Below are positions 9,328-19,563 of a stretch of 64,000 nucleotides of DNA, in pieces. Each line of letters begins with the position of its first letter. Within the stretch, counting starts at the first letter, position 1. A model generated the notes under the pieces. It was not told the DNA's origin. It ran no database searches and saw only the letters and a list, made by a program, of their open reading frames with translations. This DNA comes from Flavobacteriaceae bacterium. GTDB taxonomy: Bacteria > Bacteroidota > Bacteroidia > Flavobacteriales > Flavobacteriaceae. The stretch lies in contig JABABD010000040.1 of assembly GCA_014238425.1 (NCBI GenBank), positions 1 to 64,000 on the forward strand, read 5' to 3'. Made by a program: the position numbers and the translations under genes.

Positions 9328-10418
9328 ATATTTAATAATTTTTCAACTTCGTCCGCAATCTCTTTAGTGGCATTTACCAATGCTAATTTCTTTATATTCT
9401 CTCCTAAAGACTCTTGCTTTTCATTTGATGCCATTAATTGCGAAAACATATTCTTGAAATCAACATCCAGTTCATCTTCTTTTATTAGTATGGCCGCATC
9501 ATTCTTTACAATAGCCATTGCATTCTTAGTTTGATGATCCTCTGCTACATTTGGAGATGGAATAAATATTACTGGCTTGCCAACAATACACAATTCTGAA
9601 ACTGACCCAGCTCCAGCTCTCGAAATAATAATATCTGCAGCGGCATAAGCTAAATCCATATCATTTATAAATGCATGGACTTGTACATGTTTTTCATGTC
9701 CGCAAATCTTGTAAGCGTCATAATAAAGTTTCCCACATTGCCAGATGACTTCAACCTTTTGGGTGTTTAGAAAATCTAGCTCTTGTTTCATTAATTGATT
9801 AATCCGTCTAGCACCTAAGCTTCCTCCAATTACTAACAATGTCTTTTTTTTGGGGTCTTGTTTAAAAAAGATCTTACCCTCTTCTCTTTTAGAGTTTATT
9901 TTCAACAAATCTTGCCTCACCGGATTACCAGTTTTAATCAACTTCTCTTTAGGGAAGAATCGCTCTAAATCATCATAAGCCACGCAGATTTTCTTAGCCT
10001 TTTTTGCTAATAGCTTATTAGTAATTCCTGGATATGAATTCTGCTCTTGAATAAGGCTAGGAATTCCATTTGAAGATGCCATTTTCAATAGTGGTCCACT
10101 AGCAAATCCTCCTGTACCTATCGCAACATCTGGCTGAAACTCTTTCACTATCTTCCTAGCTTTTAACAAACTACTAATTAACTTAAACGGAAACATCAAA
10201 TTCTTTAATGTTAACTTACGTTGAACACCAGAAATCCAAAGGCCTTCAATATTATAACCGGCTTGTGGCACCTTCTCCATTTCCATTCTATCTTTTGCTC
10301 CCACAAACAAGAACTCAGCATTATTATGTCTCGCCTTTAATTCGTTTGCAATGGCTATCGCTGGGTAAATATGACCTCCTGTTCCTCCGCCTGATAGTAT
10401 GATTTTAAAATGCTTCAT
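9324..10418 (-). CDS. murG: UDP-GlcNAc transferase forming lipid II
   Basis: MurG is a GT28 glycosyltransferase on the inner face of the membrane that adds GlcNAc to lipid I. The N-terminal glycine-rich loop GGGTGGH is at residues 10-16. The donor-binding motif near [20 protein letters not shown] and the tail [16 protein letters not shown] are standard for MurG. At 364 residues it has the normal length. It directly follows ftsW and overlaps murC by 4 bases. Confidence 0.97.
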   Translation of the reverse strand: MKHFKIILSGGGTGGHIYPAIAIANELKARHNNAEFLFVGAKDRMEMEKVPQAGYNIEGLWISGVQRKLTLKNLMFPFKLISSLLKARKIVKEFQPDVAIGTGGFASGPLLKMASSNGIPSLIQEQNSYPGITNKLLAKKAKKICVAYDDLERFFPKEKLIKTGNPVRQDLLKINSKREEGKIFFKQDPKKKTLLVIGGSLGARRINQLMKQELDFLNTQKVEVIWQCGKLYYDAYKICGHEKHVQVHAFINDMDLAYAAADIIISRAGAGSVSELCIVGKPVIFIPSPNVAEDHQTKNAMAIVKNDAAILIKEDELDVDFKNMFSQLMASNEKQESLGENIKKLALVNATKEIADEVEKLLNI

Positions 10419-11612
10419 TTATATGGTTTCAGAAAGAATTTCCAACGGATTCTCCTGATTATTTTCTTGTTCTTTTATTTCTTGACGCTTAGCACTAACA
10501 CTTAAAATAATTCCTATTGCTAAGCACGTCATCCAAATAGACGTTCCTCCACTACTTATTAATGGTAAGGTTTGTCCCGTAACTGGAAACAGCTCTACCG
10601 CTACCGCCATATTAATAAGTGCCTGAAATACTATTGGTAACCCAACACCTATTGCTAATAGTTTTCCGAAAAAAGAATCTGATTTCTGAGCTACAATGAC
10701 TATTCTAAATAATAACCACAGATACAATAGCATCAAAAACAAACCTCCAGCCAATCCATACTCCTCAATAATAATCGCAAATATGAAATCTGAAGATGAC
10801 TGAGGTAAAAAATTCTTTTGTCTACTTTTTCCAGGCCCAACACCTTGCAGTCCTCCTGAAGCAATAGCTATTTTTGCTTTTTCAATTTGATAATCAGCTT
10901 CAGCATCTTCCCCATCAAAGAAGCTTTTAAACCTACTCTCCCAAGTATCTATTCTATTGTCTACTATTTCCGGAAATGCTTTTGCAACAAGTACAAAAAG
11001 CGTTAACCCTATAAGACCTAAACCTAATATTGCCATTAAATAACGAACTGGATAACCGCCAAGGAAAGTTAATACAACTACCATCACAAAAATGATAGCT
11101 GTAGTTGAAAAATTAGCAGGAAGAATTAATGCCAAAATAATGAATACTGGTGCCCATAATGGTAATAATGTCTCTTTAAAAGATACTTTCTTATCCTTGA
11201 TCCTTGATAAATAACGCGCTACATATACCATCAAAACTACAGATGCCAACGTAGAGGTCTGAAATGACATTCCAACTAAAGGTATTTGTATCCAACGACT
11301 GGCATTGGCACCCTCAATTGTTGTTCCTTGAAGTACTGTAACTACCAATAACACTAATACAATTGGTATCATGATTATGGACAAACCTCTAAAATACCTG
11401 TATGGAATCTTATGTACTCCATACATTATAGCAAATCCTAAAAACAGGTGCATAAAATGCTTAATGAAATAACTAAAGGTATTGCCATTACCGCCAGTAT
11501 ATGCCAAATTACTTGCAGCGCTGTAGACAGGCAAGAATGAGAAAATTGCCAACAACGCTGCAATTGCCCAAATTAACCTATCTCCCTTTATGTTATTAAA
11601 TACTGTTTTCAC
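10419..11612 (-). CDS. ftsW: Peptidoglycan glycosyltransferase FtsW
   Basis: FtsW is the SEDS-family polytopic membrane enzyme that polymerises lipid II at the septum together with FtsI. Ten or so membrane segments are visible. The family signatures are GGLQGVGPGKSRQKNFLPQSSSDF (shown here only as the loop near residue 255) and the C-terminal LPLISSGGTS. At 397 residues it is complete. It shares one base with murD upstream and ends just before murG. Confidence 0.96.
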   Translation of the reverse strand: MKTVFNNIKGDRLIWAIAALLAIFSFLPVYSAASNLAYTGGNGNTFSYFIKHFMHLFLGFAIMYGVHKIPYRYFRGLSIIMIPIVLVLLVVTVLQGTTIEGANASRWIQIPLVGMSFQTSTLASVVLMVYVARYLSRIKDKKVSFKETLLPLWAPVFIILALILPANFSTTAIIFVMVVVLTFLGGYPVRYLMAILGLGLIGLTLFVLVAKAFPEIVDNRIDTWESRFKSFFDGEDAEADYQIEKAKIAIASGGLQGVGPGKSRQKNFLPQSSSDFIFAIIIEEYGLAGGLFLMLLYLWLLFRIVIVAQKSDSFFGKLLAIGVGLPIVFQALINMAVAVELFPVTGQTLPLISSGGTSIWMTCLAIGIILSVSAKRQEIKEQENNQENPLEILSETI

Positions 11613-12943
11613 TATAGTTTTCTAACCGCTTCTTTAAATTGGCGCCCTCTATCTTCATAATTATTAAATAAATCAAAACTAGCACACGCTGGAGAAAGCA
11701 ATACATTATCTCCTGCTTCAGCTACCTTATATGCAATTTTAATGGCTTCACTCATAAATTGAGTCTCAACAATAATATCTACCATATTTCCAAAGGTGTT
11801 CATTAGTTTTTCATTATCAACCCCTAAACAAATAATCGCTTTCACCTTTTCATTGACGAAAGAAAACAACTCTTGATAATCATTGCCTTTGTCTTCTCCT
11901 CCAACAATCCAAACTGTTGGTGACTCCATACTCTCTAATGCATAATATGTTGCATTCACATTAGTTGCCTTAGAATCATTGATATATTGCACCTTATTAA
12001 TTTTAAGAACATGCTCCAAGCGGTGTTCTACACCTTGAAAATTCTCTAAGCATTCACGAATTGCTGATTTCCTGATTCCCAAAAGACTGGCAATAGTAGA
12101 AGCCGCCATGGCATTCTTGATATTATGATTTCCTTTGAGTACTAAGTTTGCTGTTGGCATAATTATTTGATTATTATTTAGTGTTATATAAATATTGTTA
12201 TTCTTGTAATACGCTCCATTGTCTATGACTCTTGTCAACGAAAATGGTAACAATGTTGATTGAACTGGATTAACTTTGAGCCAATTTGAAATAACTTCAT
12301 CATCTGCATCATAAATGAGATAATCTTCTTTTGTCTGATTCTTTACAATTCTGAACTTTGAATTGATATAGTTTTCAAATTTGTAATCATATCTATCTAA
12401 ATGATCTGGTGTTATGTTTGTAATAACCGCAATATGCGGTTTAAAGTCCTCAATCCCGTCTAATTGAAAACTACTGATCTCTAAAACATAGTTGCTATGG
12501 TTTTCTTCAAAGATTTGCTTTGCAAAACTATCTCCAATATTACCTGCAAGTCCAATGTCTAAATCATTCTTTAGTACATGATGTGCCAATGTTGCCGTAG
12601 TCGTTTTTCCATTGCTCCCAGTTATTCCGATGAGTGTCGCTTCTGTAAACTTTGAAGCAAATTCTATTTCGGAAACAACAGACACATCTTTTTCAATCAA
12701 TTGCATCACTAAAGGCGCTTTGTCAGGAATTCCTGGGCTTTTCATTACTACATTAGCGTTCAAAATTTTATCTTCTGAATGCAGGTGTTCTTCCCATTCA
12801 ATCTCATTATGTATAAGAACGTCTTTGTACTTTTTCTTTATGTTTCCATTATCAGAAACAAATACTTCAAATCCTTTTTCCTTTCCTAGCAATGCTGTGC
12901 CAATACCACTTTCTCCTCCTCCTAAGATGACTAGCAGCTTCAT
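11612..12943 (-). CDS. murD: UDP-MurNAc-L-Ala--D-glutamate ligase
   Basis: MurD adds D-glutamate to UDP-MurNAc-L-alanine. The ATP loop GSNGKTTT is at residues 109-116, the central-domain ITPDHLDRYDYKFENY is the usual MurD segment, and VQYINDSKATNVNAT, a MurD hallmark, lies before the C-terminal domain. The product is 443 residues and complete. It starts immediately after mraY and overlaps ftsW by one base, so it is part of one tightly packed operon. Confidence 0.97.
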   Translation of the reverse strand: MKLLVILGGGESGIGTALLGKEKGFEVFVSDNGNIKKKYKDVLIHNEIEWEEHLHSEDKILNANVVMKSPGIPDKAPLVMQLIEKDVSVVSEIEFASKFTEATLIGITGSNGKTTTATLAHHVLKNDLDIGLAGNIGDSFAKQIFEENHSNYVLEISSFQLDGIEDFKPHIAVITNITPDHLDRYDYKFENYINSKFRIVKNQTKEDYLIYDADDEVISNWLKVNPVQSTLLPFSLTRVIDNGAYYKNNNIYITLNNNQIIMPTANLVLKGNHNIKNAMAASTIASLLGIRKSAIRECLENFQGVEHRLEHVLKINKVQYINDSKATNVNATYYALESMESPTVWIVGGEDKGNDYQELFSFVNEKVKAIICLGVDNEKLMNTFGNMVDIIVETQFMSEAIKIAYKVAEAGDNVLLSPACASFDLFNNYEDRGRQFKEAVRKL

Positions 12944-14185
12944 TTATCTCAACTTTAACGTCACGATTGTTAACAACGCAAGCAAAATTCCAATAATCCA
13001 AAATCGTGTGACTATTTTACTCTCATGATATCCGCCTTTTTGAAAATGATGATGTAATGGAGACATCTTAAAAATGCGCCGTCCTTCACCATGCTTCTTT
13101 CTTGTATACTTGAACCAACTTACTTGCAACATCACCGATAATGTCTCTGCGAAGAATATTCCGCATAGAAGTGGAATCAACAGTTCTTTTCTAATAGCAA
13201 TAGCTATAACAGCAATGACACCTCCAATCGTCAAACTCCCCGTATCTCCCATGAATACTTGCGCTGGATAGGTATTATACCAAAGAAACCCAATCAATGC
13301 TCCAACAAATGCAGCGATATACACCACTAATTCTCCAAGTCTTGGAATGAACATAATATCGAGGTAATCAGAAAACACAATATTACCGGACACCCATGCA
13401 AAAATGGCAAGAGTGAACACAATGATTGCTGAAGTTCCAGCTGCCAAACCATCTATACCATCAGTCAGGTTAGCACCATTTGATACTGCTGTTACGATAA
13501 AAATGACAATAGGAATAAATATTAACCATGCATATTTTGTTGATTCAGGGCTAATCCAAGACACTAAATCCGAATAGTTGAATTCATTATCCTTTACAAA
13601 CGGAATAGTTGTTTCAGTAGATTTTCCTGCCTCCATAAACAATTTTGATTGCTCAATATTCGGGTTTTCAGCTAAAAGTTCTTGCTGTTGTGCGAGAGGC
13701 AATTTTTCCTTAATTGTTATTCCAGGATGAAAGTACATTATCGCACCAACAAAAACTCCCAATACAACCTGTCCCAACACTTTGAATTTTCCGCTTAAAC
13801 CAGCTTTGTCTTTTTTAAACACCTTGATGTAATCATCAGCAAACCCAACTAACCCCATCCACAACATTGTAACTATAAGCATCACCACATAAATGTTATC
13901 TAATTTTGCTAAAAGCAACACCGGAATAAGTGTCGAAAGGATAATGATAATACCACCCATTGTTGGTGTTCCTGCCTTTTCAACTTGACCTTCTAAACCA
14001 AGATCTCTTACAGATTCTCCAACTTGTTGACGCTGCAAATAATTGATGATTTTCTTACCGAATATTGTAGAGAATAACAACGATAATATAATCGCCAAAG
14101 CCGCTCTGAACGTAATGAACTGAAATACACTCGCCCCAGGAAACTGATACTGCTTTTCTAAATATTCAAATAAGTAATACAACAT
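12944..14185 (-). CDS. mraY: Phospho-MurNAc-pentapeptide transferase
   Basis: MraY is the polytopic membrane enzyme that transfers phospho-MurNAc-pentapeptide to undecaprenyl phosphate, making lipid I. The catalytic aspartates are in FADDY (117-119), the nucleotide site in [11 protein letters not shown] (236-246), and the [11 protein letters not shown] loop is near the end. At 413 residues it is about 50 longer than the E. coli enzyme (about 360). The excess is a hydrophilic stretch at about 155-215 between membrane segments; similar insertions are common in this phylum. It sits 4 bases after murE. Confidence 0.97.
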   Translation of the reverse strand: MLYYLFEYLEKQYQFPGASVFQFITFRAALAIILSLLFSTIFGKKIINYLQRQQVGESVRDLGLEGQVEKAGTPTMGGIIIILSTLIPVLLLAKLDNIYVVMLIVTMLWMGLVGFADDYIKVFKKDKAGLSGKFKVLGQVVLGVFVGAIMYFHPGITIKEKLPLAQQQELLAENPNIEQSKLFMEAGKSTETTIPFVKDNEFNYSDLVSWISPESTKYAWLIFIPIVIFIVTAVSNGANLTDGIDGLAAGTSAIIVFTLAIFAWVSGNIVFSDYLDIMFIPRLGELVVYIAAFVGALIGFLWYNTYPAQVFMGDTGSLTIGGVIAVIAIAIRKELLIPLLCGIFFAETLSVMLQVSWFKYTRKKHGEGRRIFKMSPLHHHFQKGGYHESKIVTRFWIIGILLALLTIVTLKLR

Positions 14186-14189
14186 ATTA

Positions 14190-15653
14190 TTATCCTTGTA
14201 ACTGTTTTAAATAATCTTCTACTATCCTAAAATCATCAAAATCTGTCCGTTTGCCATTTACTTCTTGATAGGTTTCATGACCTTTTCCCGCTATTAGGAT
14301 AATATCTCCTGGTTGAGCGAGTTGGCACGCCGTTTTTATGGCTTGACCTCTATCTATTATTGATAATGTTTTTTTATAATTTATAGGTTCAACTCCTTTT
14401 TCCATATCGGTAATGATATCCCCTGGAACTTCTGTTCTTGGGTTATCACTAGTAAAAATTGCTTTTGTGCTAAGCGCCGATGCTATATGCGCCATTTTTG
14501 GGCGTTTTGTCTTATCTCTATCACCTCCACAACCAACAACTGTAATAAGTTGTTCATTTTTTGTTCGAATGCTGTTAATGGTTTCTAGTACATTCTTCAA
14601 GGCATCTGGTGTATGTGCGTAATCAACAATAGCTGTAATCTTGTCCTCTGAAATCATGTATTGAAAACGTCCACTAACACTTTTCAATTCGCTTATAAGT
14701 TGAAGAATTTCAACTTTCTCAAGTCCAAGCAAATCTGCCGCTGCATAAATTGCCAAGATGTTGTAGGCATTGAAATTTCCTATTAATCTTGTCCAAACCT
14801 CGCTATCATTAATTTTTAATAAAAGCCCACTGAATTGATTTTCTAAGATTTGTGCTTTATAATCTGCATAAGTTTTTAAAGCGTATCCATACTTTTTAGC
14901 CTTGGTGTTTTGAAGCATTATAGCTCCATTCTTATCATCACTATTAGTAAGAGCAAACGCATTAGCTGGCAACTGATCGAAGAATTTTTTCTTTACATCT
15001 CTATATTCAGCAAATGTTGTATGATAATCTAAATGATCATGTGACAAATTGGTGAAAATCCCACCTGCAAAATTTAATCCCTCAGTACGTTTTTGATGAA
15101 TACCATGAGAGCTCACTTCCATGAAGCAATACTCAATGCCTTCATCATTCATTTCTCTTAAATAACGATTTATAGTCAATGGATCTGGAGTTGTATGAGT
15201 TGCGTCATATACCATATCATTCACTAAGATCTTCACAGTAGAAAGCAATCCCACTTTATAACCAGCTTTCTTAAAGAGCGCATACAATAAAGAAGCTACA
15301 GTAGTTTTACCATTCGTGCCTGTAACTCCAATAAGCTTTAAATTTTCAGAAGGAACACCATAAAAATTAGAAGACATGATTGCCAAAGCCTTACTAGTAT
15401 CGTCAGTCTGTATATATGTTATTCTATCTTTCCTTTTTTGAGGTATTCTTTCACAAACAACTGCAAGAGCTCCTTGTTTTACAGCCATTTCTATAAAATC
15501 ATGACCATCGACACTTGAGCCTTTTACAGCAACAAAAACATCGTTCATAGCTGTTTTCTTGGAATTGAATTCAACATTACGAACGTAAATTCCTGTACTA
15601 CCAATTACCTTATTAATAGTGACTTTGTATAATATGTCTTTTAATGAAATCAA
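14190..15653 (-). CDS. murE: UDP-MurNAc-tripeptide synthetase
   Basis: MurE adds the third stem-peptide residue. The ATP loop TGTNGKTT is at residues 111-118. The DNPR motif (SDNPRTEVP) near residue 403 is the signature of enzymes that use meso-diaminopimelate rather than lysine, so a DAP-type wall is inferred. At 487 residues it is complete. It overlaps the end of ftsI by 4 bases (ATGA type) and precedes mraY by 4. Confidence 0.97.
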   Translation of the reverse strand: MISLKDILYKVTINKVIGSTGIYVRNVEFNSKKTAMNDVFVAVKGSSVDGHDFIEMAVKQGALAVVCERIPQKRKDRITYIQTDDTSKALAIMSSNFYGVPSENLKLIGVTGTNGKTTVASLLYALFKKAGYKVGLLSTVKILVNDMVYDATHTTPDPLTINRYLREMNDEGIEYCFMEVSSHGIHQKRTEGLNFAGGIFTNLSHDHLDYHTTFAEYRDVKKKFFDQLPANAFALTNSDDKNGAIMLQNTKAKKYGYALKTYADYKAQILENQFSGLLLKINDSEVWTRLIGNFNAYNILAIYAAADLLGLEKVEILQLISELKSVSGRFQYMISEDKITAIVDYAHTPDALKNVLETINSIRTKNEQLITVVGCGGDRDKTKRPKMAHIASALSTKAIFTSDNPRTEVPGDIITDMEKGVEPINYKKTLSIIDRGQAIKTACQLAQPGDIILIAGKGHETYQEVNGKRTDFDDFRIVEDYLKQLQG

Positions 15654-17665
15654 GATGCTTCGATTGTTATAATTTGTCCTTTTTTCAATTTTGTTCCTTT
15701 ATTTACAGACTGTTTTTTTATAGTACCAGACCCTATCATTTTTACTTTCACCTTTACAGACATGTTTTCCAATAATGCTAAAGCATCCATAGCAGGAAGG
15801 CCAACAACTCTGGGCATAATTGTTTTGTATGTTTGTGCAGTGGTATAAAATTCTTCATATTGCTTTTCCGCAAAGGCATTCTTCACTTTAAGAGATGCTA
15901 TCTCATCAACAATTGGTGTATCCGTATAGATTTTTTGCGCGATGGTTTTAAATACAGGTCCAGACACATCTGCTCCGTAATAACCAACACTTTTATCAGG
16001 TTCATGAATGACAACTATACAAGAATACTTAGGATTATCTGCAGGGAAATATCCTGCGAACGAAGAGATATAATTTAGTTTATCCTTATTTGCATAATCC
16101 TTTTGACAAGTACCTGTTTTACCCGCCATTGAGAAATTTTCAGAATACAACCTATTACCTGTCCCATGCTTTTTCTCAACAACATTTTTAAGAAGTTTTT
16201 GAACTTTAGCAACTGTCGCCTTAGAGCAAACTTGCTTATTAATTACCTCTCTTTTAAATGGCACCACAACCTCATCAAATTCCCTAACTTCCTTCAAGAA
16301 TTGCGGTTTAACCATTACACCATCATTGGCAATGGCGTTGTAAAATGTTAGTGTCTGCAATGGTGTAAATGAGACCCCATATCCAAAAGCCATCCATGGT
16401 AGGGCTATTCCGCTCCATCGTTTGTTCTTGATTCGTGGATCTGGAATAATTGATTTCCCTTCTCCTATAATTGGAAGGCCCAAGCTATCTTTAAGGTTCA
16501 TTGCATATAAACGATCCACAAATCTTGATGGTTTATCCTTATAAGCGTTATATATAGCTTTTACAATTCCTGTATTAGATGATACTTCAAAGGCTTCAGA
16601 AACACTAATTTTACCATAACCTCTCTTGTTAGAATCTTCCACGACCTCTCCATAAAAGCTAATCCTTCCTTTTTCTGTATCAACAACGTCACTCGTATCA
16701 ATAACTTTATCTTCTAAACCAGCTGTTACTGCCATTAATTTAAAAGTAGATCCCGGTTCATGAGATTCTCCAACAGCATAATTCAAACGTTCGTAATAAT
16801 AACCCTGACTATTTCTTCCTAAGTTGGAAATCGCTTTTACTTCTCCCGTTTTTACATCCATAACTACAACACATCCATGATCAGCTTTGTATTTCTCTAA
16901 CTGTTGCAATAATGAATGATGAGCAATGTCTTGAATGTTGACATCTATGGTGGTCACCACATCATACCCATCTTTGGGCTCCACTTGATTAAAATCTGCT
17001 ACAGGTTTCCATTGGCCTTTTCCTATTTTTTGTTTTAATCGATGCCCATCAACACCCCTTAAGTACTTGGCACCAAAAGCACCATCAATTCCTGGTCTTG
17101 TCACATTGCCATCTTCATCAAAACGCTCGTAACCTATGGTTCTTTGGGCAATACCACCCATGGGATGCTCGCGCTTGGTTGTTTGTTCGACAATTAATCC
17201 ACCCTTAAAAGCTCCTAAATTGAGAAGTGGAAATGAACGGAAGCGTATATAATCTGTATAACTCAAATTTCGACCTAACAAGAAATAGCGATTTTTATTA
17301 GTTCTTGCCTTTCCAAGGATATTTTGATAATAGCTAGTAGGTTTTCCAAAATATGCAGAGAGCGAATCGCTTAAGCCTTTTGCATGTTTATTAAAATTTC
17401 TTTTAGATGGTGTGATAGCATCAAACCTTACATCGTATTTAGGAACAGATGTTGCCAACAAACTCCCATCAGCTGCATAAACGTTTCCACGATTTGCAGG
17501 AATAGTAACATTCTTGACCGTTCGCTTTTCTGCCAAGTCACGATACTTGTCACCTTGTATAAATTGAATACTAAAAAGTTTAAACACAACTGCAATAGCG
17601 AAGACAAACATACATCCTGCTATAAAATACAATCGGTTCAATATGCGGTTTTCCTTAGTTTCCAA
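15650..17665 (-). CDS. ftsI: Septal peptidoglycan transpeptidase with PASTA domain (FtsI/PBP3)
   Basis: This class B penicillin-binding protein cross-links septal peptidoglycan with FtsW. One membrane helix is at about residues 12-32, the dimerisation domain follows, and the transpeptidase domain has STFK (306-309, catalytic serine 306), SSN (362-364) and KTG (516-518). A single PASTA domain occupies about 612-671 (MPRVVGLPAMDALALLE). E. coli FtsI lacks PASTA; in this phylum the domain is usual. At 671 residues it is complete. It lies 7 bases after ftsL and overlaps murE by 4. Confidence 0.96.
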   Translation of the reverse strand: METKENRILNRLYFIAGCMFVFAIAVVFKLFSIQFIQGDKYRDLAEKRTVKNVTIPANRGNVYAADGSLLATSVPKYDVRFDAITPSKRNFNKHAKGLSDSLSAYFGKPTSYYQNILGKARTNKNRYFLLGRNLSYTDYIRFRSFPLLNLGAFKGGLIVEQTTKREHPMGGIAQRTIGYERFDEDGNVTRPGIDGAFGAKYLRGVDGHRLKQKIGKGQWKPVADFNQVEPKDGYDVVTTIDVNIQDIAHHSLLQQLEKYKADHGCVVVMDVKTGEVKAISNLGRNSQGYYYERLNYAVGESHEPGSTFKLMAVTAGLEDKVIDTSDVVDTEKGRISFYGEVVEDSNKRGYGKISVSEAFEVSSNTGIVKAIYNAYKDKPSRFVDRLYAMNLKDSLGLPIIGEGKSIIPDPRIKNKRWSGIALPWMAFGYGVSFTPLQTLTFYNAIANDGVMVKPQFLKEVREFDEVVVPFKREVINKQVCSKATVAKVQKLLKNVVEKKHGTGNRLYSENFSMAGKTGTCQKDYANKDKLNYISSFAGYFPADNPKYSCIVVIHEPDKSVGYYGADVSGPVFKTIAQKIYTDTPIVDEIASLKVKNAFAEKQYEEFYTTAQTYKTIMPRVVGLPAMDALALLENMSVKVKVKMIGSGTIKKQSVNKGTKLKKGQIITIEAS

Positions 17666-17672
17666 TTCCGAT

Positions 17673-17993
17673 TCAGTCTTTTTGCGATTTTACTTTTATT
17701 TTTTTTGGTGGAATATCAGAAGGCTTTAATCCTTTGTCTGCCATTTTTTTCTGTATGGACGATTCCATTTTTAATCTCATAAGCTTAGAGCGTCCATCCA
17801 CAAATTTGGATCGCAATTCTTTCACCTCGTTATTAAGCTTTGCTATTTCATGCACCTTTCTGTCAGCACTATGAGAACTGGCTATCATAATTATTGCGAG
17901 TACAGAAAAGAATATGATAACTCTCCAATTTTTAAACGAGTCATCGCTTATAAGAAACTTTCCTTTTAATATGCTATAAATCCCTTTCTTCAT
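17673..17993 (-). CDS. ftsL: FtsL-like divisome protein
   Basis: This small bitopic protein of 106 residues has one membrane helix at about 24-42 (RVIIFFSVLAIIMIA) followed by a short coiled-coil-like periplasmic part (EIAKLNNEVKELRSKF) and a lysine-rich end. Sequence conservation in FtsL is weak; the call rests on topology and on the position between rsmH and ftsI, where ftsL belongs. It starts directly after the rsmH stop codon. Confidence 0.85.
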   Translation of the reverse strand: MKKGIYSILKGKFLISDDSFKNWRVIIFFSVLAIIMIASSHSADRKVHEIAKLNNEVKELRSKFVDGRSKLMRLKMESSIQKKMADKGLKPSDIPPKKIKVKSQKD

Positions 17994-18902
17994 TTACAAT
18001 TTCTCTGCTATGCGTAATTTTGCGCTTCGCGCCCTATTATTTTTTTGTATTTCTTCAGAAGATGGAACAACTAATTTTCCAACCTTTTTTAAAGGGACTT
18101 CAAAATTTCCAAAGACATCTCTTTCTGGTTCTCCATCAAACATGCCATTTTTTATGAATCGCTTTACCAATCTATCTTCTAATGAATGATAGGATATGAC
18201 ACTTAAACGGCCTTCTTTAGTCAATAATTCTGGCGTTTGTGTTAAAAATTCTTTTAAAGCTTCTATTTCTTGATTTACTTCTATTCTAATTGCTTGATAT
18301 ATTTGTGCCAATATTTTATTCTCTTTTCTTGCAGGCAAATACTTTTTAATCGCACTTTTAAGCTCTGTGCTTGTTTTTATTAGTTTTTCAGATCTTTTCT
18401 CAACGATGGCTCGTGCCAAGGCTGGAGCAGAACGTAATTCGCCATAATCATAAAACACGCGTTTCAAATCCATTTCCTCATAATCGTTAACCACATTGTA
18501 CGCTGACAACTGGTCATCTCGATTCATTCGCATATCTAAATTTGCTTCAAAGCGGGTAGAAAATCCCCGTTCAGCAACATCAAACTGATGCGATGACACG
18601 CCAAAATCTGCCAAAACCCCATTCACTTCCTTAACTCCGTGAAACCTTAAAAAACGTTTCATATATCTGAAATTTTCATTTATCAGAGTAAACCGATTAT
18701 CACTTATAGTATTCAAGAGAGCATCTTTGTCTTGATCAAATGCGAATAGTTTTCCGTCAGGGCCAAGCCTATTTAAGATTTCATTGCTGTGGCCTCCACC
18801 TCCAAATGTCACATCTACATAAACGCCATCAGAAACTATATTGAGTCCATCAACAGTTTCATTTAATAAAACAGGGTTATGATATTCCATTGTCGTCGTC
18901 AT
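17994..18902 (-). CDS. rsmH: 16S rRNA (cytosine-1402-N4)-methyltransferase
   Basis: RsmH (MraW) methylates N4 of C1402 in the 16S rRNA decoding site. The SAM-binding motif VDVTFGGGGHS is at residues 28-38, and further family segments are DFGVSSHQFD, ERGFSTRFEANLDMRM and VISYHSLEDRLVKRF. At 302 residues it is complete. The listed ATG overlaps mraZ by 26 bases; a second ATG four codons on (18888-18890, MEYHNPVLL) is equally good and would leave a 14-base overlap. Confidence 0.96.
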   Translation of the reverse strand: MTTTMEYHNPVLLNETVDGLNIVSDGVYVDVTFGGGGHSNEILNRLGPDGKLFAFDQDKDALLNTISDNRFTLINENFRYMKRFLRFHGVKEVNGVLADFGVSSHQFDVAERGFSTRFEANLDMRMNRDDQLSAYNVVNDYEEMDLKRVFYDYGELRSAPALARAIVEKRSEKLIKTSTELKSAIKKYLPARKENKILAQIYQAIRIEVNQEIEALKEFLTQTPELLTKEGRLSVISYHSLEDRLVKRFIKNGMFDGEPERDVFGNFEVPLKKVGKLVVPSSEEIQKNNRARSAKLRIAEKL

Positions 18903-19347
18903 CTTGTCCCATAACTTCTTCGGCTAGATCAGCAAAATCTACAGTTGCATCATCTATCGCTTGTTCATATTTCTGTTTATCCCAAATTTCAACGATATTC
19001 ACAGCAGAAGAAACAACCACTTCCTTTGTGATACCCGCAAAAGCAATAAGATCTTTTGGCACAAGCAATCGTCCAGAACCGTCTAACTCTACGATTTTCA
19101 CACCAGCAGTGAAGCGACGAATAAAATCGTTGTTCTTTTTCTTAAAACGATTGAGTTTATTGATTTTCTGCATAAGAGTTTCCCATTCTAACATAGGATA
19201 TAACTCCAAACACGTTTGGAAAACCGCTCTTTTTATCACGAAACCATTTTGCAACACAGGTGACAATTGCTTCTTTAAGGCAATTGGAAGCATCAACCTA
19301 CCTTTGGCATCAGCTTTACATTCGTATGTTCCAATCAATGAATTCAC
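18877..19347 (-). CDS. mraZ: Transcriptional regulator MraZ
   Basis: MraZ is an AbrB-fold DNA-binding protein that forms rings and usually represses its own dcw operon. Two SpoVT/AbrB-like repeats are visible: GTYECKADAKGRLMLP near the start and TAGVKIVELDGSGRLLVP near residue 84. Each carries the DxxGR motif that contacts DNA. The tail is very acidic (MGQDDDDNGIS). The start is a GTG at 19345-19347. The gene heads the dcw cluster. Just upstream are three GTGGTAAA repeats at exact 10-base spacing (19395-19422), the expected target of this protein. Confidence 0.95.
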   Translation of the reverse strand: MNSLIGTYECKADAKGRLMLPIALKKQLSPVLQNGFVIKRAVFQTCLELYPMLEWETLMQKINKLNRFKKKNNDFIRRFTAGVKIVELDGSGRLLVPKDLIAFAGITKEVVVSSAVNIVEIWDKQKYEQAIDDATVDFADLAEEVMGQDDDDNGIS

Positions 19348-19378
19348 TACAAAAAATCCTTTTAGGATGTATAAGTTT

Positions 19379-19386
19379 CAAATATA
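19379..19386 (-). promoter_or_regulatory. -7 promoter element for the dcw cluster
   Basis: The minus strand reads TATATTTG, an exact TAnnTTTG match, about 31 bases before the mraZ start. The -33 region has no clear TTG and is covered by the MraZ-box-like repeats, which suggests a promoter open to repression by MraZ. Confidence 0.6.
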
Positions 19387-19394
19387 TTGAAATT

Positions 19395-19435
19395 TTTACC
19401 ACTATTTACCACATTTTACCACTTTATTTTATCAC
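19395..19435 (-). promoter_or_regulatory. MraZ-box operator array
   Basis: On the minus strand GTGGTAAA occurs three times with its first base at 19402, 19412 and 19422, a period of exactly 10 bases, and a fourth variant GTGATAAA begins at 19435. Known MraZ targets are direct repeats of a GTGG(G/T)-like box about one helical turn apart, read by the MraZ ring. The first two boxes overlap the -33/-7 promoter zone. Self-repression of the dcw cluster is therefore the likely purpose; this is inferred, not shown. Confidence 0.85.
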
Positions 19436-19530
19436 TTTATTGACAAACTATTAGTCTGAATTTGTACAACTCGTTGCTTTGAGTGTTTTCATCTCCTAAT
19501 ATTTGATTCAAAATATCATTATGAATTGAT

Positions 19531-19538
19531 TATATTTG
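19531..19538 (+). promoter_or_regulatory. -7 promoter element of the alpha/beta hydrolase gene
   Basis: TATATTTG matches TAnnTTTG exactly and lies 25 bases before the hydrolase ATG. A TTTG at 19502-19505 is the only candidate for -33, but its spacing of 25 bases is longer than the usual 19-21. Confidence 0.5.
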
Positions 19539-19563
19539 CCATTGATTTTATGACTAATCATCC

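Noticed and set aside
3918-19347. Loss of murF and ddl from the dcw cluster as a sign of gene loss
   Set aside because: In this phylum murF and ddl are commonly encoded elsewhere, so their absence from the cluster is not evidence of loss.
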